Shown here in pieces: positions 59,520-64,000 of a DNA stretch of 64,000 bases. Made by a program: the position numbers and the translations under genes. Location of the stretch: the NCBI GenBank assembly GCA_019120125.1, contig DWVR01000027.1, positions 1-64,000 on the forward strand, given 5' to 3'. The notes beneath the pieces are model-generated. The model was not told where the DNA came from, did no database searches, and saw only the letters and a program-made list of their open reading frames with translations. Numbering within the stretch: position 1 is the stretch's first letter; every line of letters starts with the position of its first letter. The DNA comes from Candidatus Phocaeicola excrementigallinarum (GTDB lineage Bacteria; Bacteroidota; Bacteroidia; Bacteroidales; Bacteroidaceae).

Positions 59520-60842
59520 TTATCGTTGTTCGTCCGTCTCCAGTCGTCCGGTCGCCTTTAGATATTCCGTTTCATAAATCTTGTATTGTGTCTGAGCCTC
59601 AATCAGATTGCTCTGCGCCTGCTGCCATTGCGACTGCGCGTCCAGCAAGTCGGTCAGCGTACACATGGCGTTCTGGTAACGGTTCTGCATCACGCGCAGG
59701 TTCTCGTCCGCCTGACGGGAAGCCAGCTCCGCGGTTTCCACCATGCGGTATCCGTCTGTCACATTCTGTACGGCCTGGCGCGCCTCGATGCTCAACAGGC
59801 GGCGGTTCTTCTGGAGGTCCAGACGGGCATTCTCAAGGTCAAGTTTCGCCTTCCGGACTTTCTTCAGCCCTTCACCCCAATGAAACAGAGGAATGCTGAC
59901 GGAAGCCATTACCAGTCCCAATCCATCATCAAACTTCTGTGTGAACGGAATCGCTGTACCGTTTGCATCGTAGTTCATTCCCTTAAGTTTGATATTCCCA
60001 TAATACAGATACCCGGCCGACAAACCGATCTGCGGAAGAATATCCCCACGCGTCACTTTCACCTGCTGTTCGCCCGCCTCAACCTGTTTCTCCAGCAAAG
60101 CCAGTTCGGGACGCGCGGCGATGCTCTCGTCCATTTTCCGCGGGGCTGAGACTGCGATGGCCGTATCAAGAGGTACAAACTCCGTATCGAGCGGCTGTCC
60201 CAGCACATTGCACAAGGCAAGCCGGCAAAGGTTCAGCCCGTTCTTCGCCTTCTGATACTGATAATGAATCTCGCTCCGCTTGGTCTTGATGCGGAGCAGG
60301 TCGTTCTCTACTCCCATTCCGGCGGAAAGGGCCACTTCCACCTGCCGGAACACCGTGTCCATCTGTGCCTTGTAGCTGTCGAGCATCCGCACCTTCCTGC
60401 CCACGGCAATATACGTCCAATAGGCCTTGTCGGCATCCGCTATCACCTGCATACGGGTTTTCCTGCGGTTTTCTTCGGCGACTTCCTTTCCGATCCTTGC
60501 CAGTCTGTTTCCCGCCATGATTTTCCCTCCGGCATACAAAGGCTGTACCAGACTGATTCCGGCCATATACATGCCCCTCATCTGCAGTTCCATGCCCATC
60601 ATGTCCAGATTGTTCATATAGGTGCCTGTAGCCGTCGCATCGAGTTTGGGCAGATAGGCACTGAAAGCGATTTCCTTGTCCAGTTCTGCCTGAATGGACG
60701 CATTGTCCGCACGTTGCAGGTCTTCGTCATGTGCCAGCGCCATTTCCCGGCACTTCTGCAAAGAAAGTTCAAGAGGCTCCTGGGCCTTTGTCGCCACACA
60801 GAAAGCGGCGGCAAACAATATCATCAGTTTCTTCATATCCAT
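59520..60842 (-). CDS. TolC-family outer-membrane efflux protein
   Basis: A 440-residue protein with a signal peptide (LMILFAAAFCVATKAQ). The two OEP repeats give long coiled-coil helices, e.g. LQKCREMALAHDEDLQRADN and KRSEIHYQYQKAKNGLNLCR in the first half, and KVRKAKLDLENARLDLQKNR and NAMCTLTDLLDAQSQWQQAQ in the second. It forms the trimeric outer-membrane exit duct. It starts 18 bases after the RND pump gene, so they are cotranscribed; the membrane-fusion subunit gene is presumably upstream, outside the window. Confidence 0.93.
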   Translation of the reverse strand: MDMKKLMILFAAAFCVATKAQEPLELSLQKCREMALAHDEDLQRADNASIQAELDKEIAFSAYLPKLDATATGTYMNNLDMMGMELQMRGMYMAGISLVQPLYAGGKIMAGNRLARIGKEVAEENRRKTRMQVIADADKAYWTYIAVGRKVRMLDSYKAQMDTVFRQVEVALSAGMGVENDLLRIKTKRSEIHYQYQKAKNGLNLCRLALCNVLGQPLDTEFVPLDTAIAVSAPRKMDESIAARPELALLEKQVEAGEQQVKVTRGDILPQIGLSAGYLYYGNIKLKGMNYDANGTAIPFTQKFDDGLGLVMASVSIPLFHWGEGLKKVRKAKLDLENARLDLQKNRRLLSIEARQAVQNVTDGYRMVETAELASRQADENLRVMQNRYQNAMCTLTDLLDAQSQWQQAQSNLIEAQTQYKIYETEYLKATGRLETDEQR

Positions 60843-60860
60843 CTAAGATTTAATGTCCAA

Positions 60861-63800
60861 CTATTTTTTCCTGATGCGGAACAAAGCCGTATAGAACAGC
60901 GGCAACAATATCAGCGTGATGATCGTACCTATGGTAAGTCCGCCCATGATGGTGACGGCCATGGAGCCATACATCGGGTCGGACACAAGCGGGATCATGC
61001 CGACAATGGTGGTCAGCGAGGCCATCAGCACCGGACGCACACGCGAGACCGTAGCCTCGACCACCGAGTCATACGGGTCGCGGTGTTCCTCAATCTGCAG
61101 ACGGTTGATCTCATCGACCAGCACAATCGCGTTTTTCACCATCATGCCGATCAGTCCCATCATACCGATAATCGCCATGAACGTGAACGGCTGGCGGAAC
61201 AGAAGCAGGGACGGTGTGATTCCGCAGAACACGAAAGGAAAGCAGATCAGTATCAGAATCACTTTCTTCCAGTTGTTGAACAACAGAAGCAGGATACCCA
61301 AAATCAGGAAAATGGTGAGCGGCACAAACTTCAGAAGGTTGGAGATGGCATCGTCACGAAGCTCGTCTTCTCCCACCCATCTCATCTGATAACCTTCGGG
61401 AAGCTGGATCGCATTGATTTCCTTCTCTATGGATGCCCTGACCTTCGCGGGGGTCCCGGCATACAAGTCCGTGTTGGGGTCACATTCGGCTTCGATGGCA
61501 CGCCGTCCGTTCACCCTGTACACCACATCTTCCTCCCAGTCCATCCGGACCGGTTCCGACACACTGCTCAAAGGCACACTCCGGAAGAGCCCGTCCTGGA
61601 TGTCGGCGGCATTCTTGCTTCCCGTCAGGATCCCTTCCATATCCTCGTCCGTAAGCCGCATGTTCATCATGCTCCACACGGGAATGTCATTCAAGTCCAT
61701 GATCCGGCTTCCGTCCGCATTGCGCACCATCAGATTGACGGTCACCATCCGCTCCCGGTCGGCAAGTACGCCAACCGGCATTCCGTCTGTTGCGGCCAGA
61801 AGTGCATTGGCCACATCTCCTCGTTCAATTCCCGACCGGAGCGCGTCGGCACGCACATAATCCACCGCCAGCGACTTCGCGGAAGGCTTCCAGTTGTTCT
61901 GCACCGAATAAGGGTCGACATACGGACACCGGCGCATGATGTCTTCCGCCTGACGGCTCAAGTCCCTGAGCACGGCAGGGTCGGGACCCGAGAATTCCAC
62001 TTCCACCGTATGTGATGTGGCGATGGAGAAATTGTATTTACGCATACGGATATATGCGTCGGGATAGCGTTGCCGCAACTCGTCACGAAGTCCGGGAAGA
62101 ATTTTCATCACCGTGGCGTAATCCTTGCAGTCTATCATCAGCTCGCCATAACAGTCGCCTCCCGAAGTCATCGGACGTGCCAGGCAATAGTATGCCGGCG
62201 CGCTTCCCATACTGGCTGCCACGCGTTCCACTTCCGGTTTCTCCTGAAGCCAGGCGCTGATTTCAAGCAAGTCATGGCGCACACGGTCGGGGCTGGACTG
62301 GGACGGCAGATAATATTCCACCACCAGCTGACGGTAGTCAAAGTCCGGAAAGAACAGGTTCTTGACTTTCGTCATGCCCCAAATACATACAAGCAGCACA
62401 ATCCCGGCAATGCCCAGGGTAAGTTTCCGGTGCCCGACCAGTATGTCAATCGTGCGGCGGACAAAACGATGCACGGGCGAATTCAGCACTTCTTCCTTCT
62501 TGCCCGCCTGCTTCCTGTCGCGCAAGGGAAGCCACGACTTGGCACAGACCGGAACCTGTATCAACGCCAATACCCAGCTCGCCAGCAGGCTGACACAAAG
62601 CACAAGGAAAAGATCGCGAGCATATTCTCCGGCAGAGTCCGGAGACAGATAAACCGATATGAAAGTTGACGCCGCAATGACGGTCGCCCCCAACAGAGGC
62701 AAGGCCGTATTCCGTCCGATACGGTAAAGATACGTCTTCGGTCCATACCCCCTCTGCTTGTCTATCAGAATGCCGTCCATGATGACAATCGCATTGTCCA
62801 CCAGCATACCCATCGCCACAATGAACGCTCCCAAGGAGATGCGCTGCAAGGTTGTTCCGCAGACCAACAGGATAGGGAAGGATACGGCAATGGTCAGGAT
62901 CAGTCCGAACCCGATGATGACACCGCTCCGGATTCCCATCGTAAAGACCAGCACAAGAATCACAATCGCCACAGACTCCACCAGATTGACCATGAACGAG
63001 CTGATAGCTTCATCCACCTTGTCGGGCTGGAAGAAAATCTTTTCCGTCGCCATTCCTGCCGGCATCGACCTCATCACTTCGTCCAGCTTCGCGTCCACCG
63101 CCTTACCCACATCGGGCACGATGGCATCCGCTTCCATCGCGATGCAAACGGCAAGGGCAGGTTTCCCGTTGATGAAGAATCCGTTGCGCTGCGGTTCCGA
63201 GAAGGCACGTTCCACCTGTGCCACATCGCCCAGACGCACCTGCTTCCCGTCGAACGTACCTATCAGCAACCGGCGGATATCCTCTTCATCCTTTACGGCT
63301 TCTCCCACACGTATATGCAGGCGGTCGCCCCCTGTCTGATAGTCACCGGAATTGACCGTTTTCCCCGCATTCTGCAATGCCATCATGATCTGCGTCGGGA
63401 GTACACCGTTACGGGCTATCTTTTCCTTTGAGAGCACAATGTTGATGACTTCATCCCTGTTGCCCACAATGTTGACACGCTTCACCCCCTTTACGTTCAT
63501 CAGTTCACGCCGCAACATCCGGGCATACTGGTAGAGCTCGGGATACGAATACCCGTCGCCCGTGAAAGCGTAGAAGATGCCGTACACGTCCATCATGTCG
63601 TCCACCACCACCGGGTCATAGCATCCTTGGGGAAGACGCGGCTTCAGGTCGTTCACCTTACGTCTCAGCAAGTCGAAATGCTGTTCCAGATCCTCAAGTA
63701 GCACCGTCATCCGGAATTCGACCGTCAGCATGGCCATCCCGTTCTTGCATTCACTCTTTATTTTCTTCACGTCCGGAAGATTCCGCAACTCGTCCTCCAT

Positions 63801-63998
63801 CAGTTGGACCACTTCCAGCTCCACCTGATGCGCTCCGGCTCCGGGATAGGGTACGACCACCATCGCCTGCTTCACCGCGACGGCCGGGTCTTCCAGTTTA
63901 GGCATCTGGATGAAAGACAAGACTCCCGCCAGAATGACGAACACCGCCAACGACCAGAACAGTGTCGGCCGTTTCATGAAAAACTCCGTTATTTTCAT
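60861..63998 (-). CDS. RND efflux transporter permease
   Basis: A 1045-residue inner-membrane pump of the AcrB/CusA superfamily, apparently complete: ATG 63998 lies 2 bases from the window edge and MKITEFFMKRPTLFWSLAVF is a typical start. There are 12 transmembrane helices in two halves and large periplasmic loops. TM4 reads GAFIVAMGMLVDNAIVIMDG, with the Asp used in proton relay; the second-half equivalent is IGMMGLIGMMVKNAIVLVDE. It drives export with the downstream TolC protein. Substrate (drug, bile acid or other) unknown. Confidence 0.94.
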   Translation of the reverse strand: MKITEFFMKRPTLFWSLAVFVILAGVLSFIQMPKLEDPAVAVKQAMVVVPYPGAGAHQVELEVVQLMEDELRNLPDVKKIKSECKNGMAMLTVEFRMTVLLEDLEQHFDLLRRKVNDLKPRLPQGCYDPVVVDDMMDVYGIFYAFTGDGYSYPELYQYARMLRRELMNVKGVKRVNIVGNRDEVINIVLSKEKIARNGVLPTQIMMALQNAGKTVNSGDYQTGGDRLHIRVGEAVKDEEDIRRLLIGTFDGKQVRLGDVAQVERAFSEPQRNGFFINGKPALAVCIAMEADAIVPDVGKAVDAKLDEVMRSMPAGMATEKIFFQPDKVDEAISSFMVNLVESVAIVILVLVFTMGIRSGVIIGFGLILTIAVSFPILLVCGTTLQRISLGAFIVAMGMLVDNAIVIMDGILIDKQRGYGPKTYLYRIGRNTALPLLGATVIAASTFISVYLSPDSAGEYARDLFLVLCVSLLASWVLALIQVPVCAKSWLPLRDRKQAGKKEEVLNSPVHRFVRRTIDILVGHRKLTLGIAGIVLLVCIWGMTKVKNLFFPDFDYRQLVVEYYLPSQSSPDRVRHDLLEISAWLQEKPEVERVAASMGSAPAYYCLARPMTSGGDCYGELMIDCKDYATVMKILPGLRDELRQRYPDAYIRMRKYNFSIATSHTVEVEFSGPDPAVLRDLSRQAEDIMRRCPYVDPYSVQNNWKPSAKSLAVDYVRADALRSGIERGDVANALLAATDGMPVGVLADRERMVTVNLMVRNADGSRIMDLNDIPVWSMMNMRLTDEDMEGILTGSKNAADIQDGLFRSVPLSSVSEPVRMDWEEDVVYRVNGRRAIEAECDPNTDLYAGTPAKVRASIEKEINAIQLPEGYQMRWVGEDELRDDAISNLLKFVPLTIFLILGILLLLFNNWKKVILILICFPFVFCGITPSLLLFRQPFTFMAIIGMMGLIGMMVKNAIVLVDEINRLQIEEHRDPYDSVVEATVSRVRPVLMASLTTIVGMIPLVSDPMYGSMAVTIMGGLTIGTIITLILLPLFYTALFRIRKK

Positions 63999-64000
63999 CA

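Noticed and set aside
60264..62015. 583-residue plus-strand ORF antisense to the TolC and RND genes
   Set aside because: It crosses the boundary of two real genes on the other strand and is His/Arg/Gln rich, typical of antisense frames.

Overview
The window is chromosomal DNA of a gut-type Bacteroidales, most likely Bacteroides/Phocaeicola. Three things point there: promoters with the Bacteroidetes -7 element TAnnTTTG, often with TTTG 18-21 bp upstream; few Shine-Dalgarno sequences; and the gene families present (S46 dipeptidyl-peptidases, PCMD and DUF4369 proteins, a LES-type surface lipoprotein, M56-TonB fusion, Arm-type integrase). Genus-level placement is inference.

Layout. 1-3.1 kb is a decayed accessory patch: tRNA-Ser(CGA), two tRNA-Ser tail fragments (one inverted), an internally deleted IS1634-type element with recognisable ends, the N-terminal stub of a tyrosine integrase, a HigB/HigA-type toxin-antitoxin pair and a membrane protein. 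From 3.4 kb on it is core genome: a tricorn-type protease; a YtxH/holin-X/small-protein envelope operon; a SPOR lipoprotein; a PCMD protein; gap; miaA-lipid kinase-kdsA; serS; a glycogen operon (debranching enzyme, GT4, GH57); a MATE pump; a subtilase-xseA-xseB operon; tandem S46 peptidases that read as DPP11 and DPP7; a DUF4369 lipoprotein; a five-gene operon (polyprenol-phosphate mannose synthase, pyrC, stand-alone MetH reactivation domain, phosphoesterase, plsC); a TPR protein divergent from mfd; a cluster of two secreted phosphatases around a TonB receptor and a surface lipoprotein; lutABC; a RIC-like hemerythrin plus LuxR-type regulator; a YgiQ radical SAM protein; a BlaI/M56-TonB signalling pair; a K+-dependent membrane pyrophosphatase; and a TolC/RND efflux pair running off the right edge.

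The least-explained signals are non-coding. (1) Three 84-bp elements, each four 18-bp palindromes (AAAACG-core-CGTTTT) on an exact 22-bp period, lie just past stop codons with the odd unit always next to a U-tract. They look like a compound, oriented terminator or processing element. (2) Six copies of a second long hairpin family with arms like ACACGGAGACACAAAGGCAC sit at gene ends, four of them between convergent genes. (3) A shared 12-mer (TTGTTGGTATTT), embedded in a dyad at both sites, overlaps the -33 element of the lutABC promoter and the start region of the hemerythrin/LuxR operon. Since that regulator has lost its phospho-acceptor Asp, a small regulon linking a RIC-like Fe-S repair protein to Fe-S-rich lactate oxidation is a testable proposal. 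(4) Two abutting 19-bp dyads cover the -7 element of the BlaI promoter.

All calls come from reading the sequence and recalled family knowledge; no database search was run.
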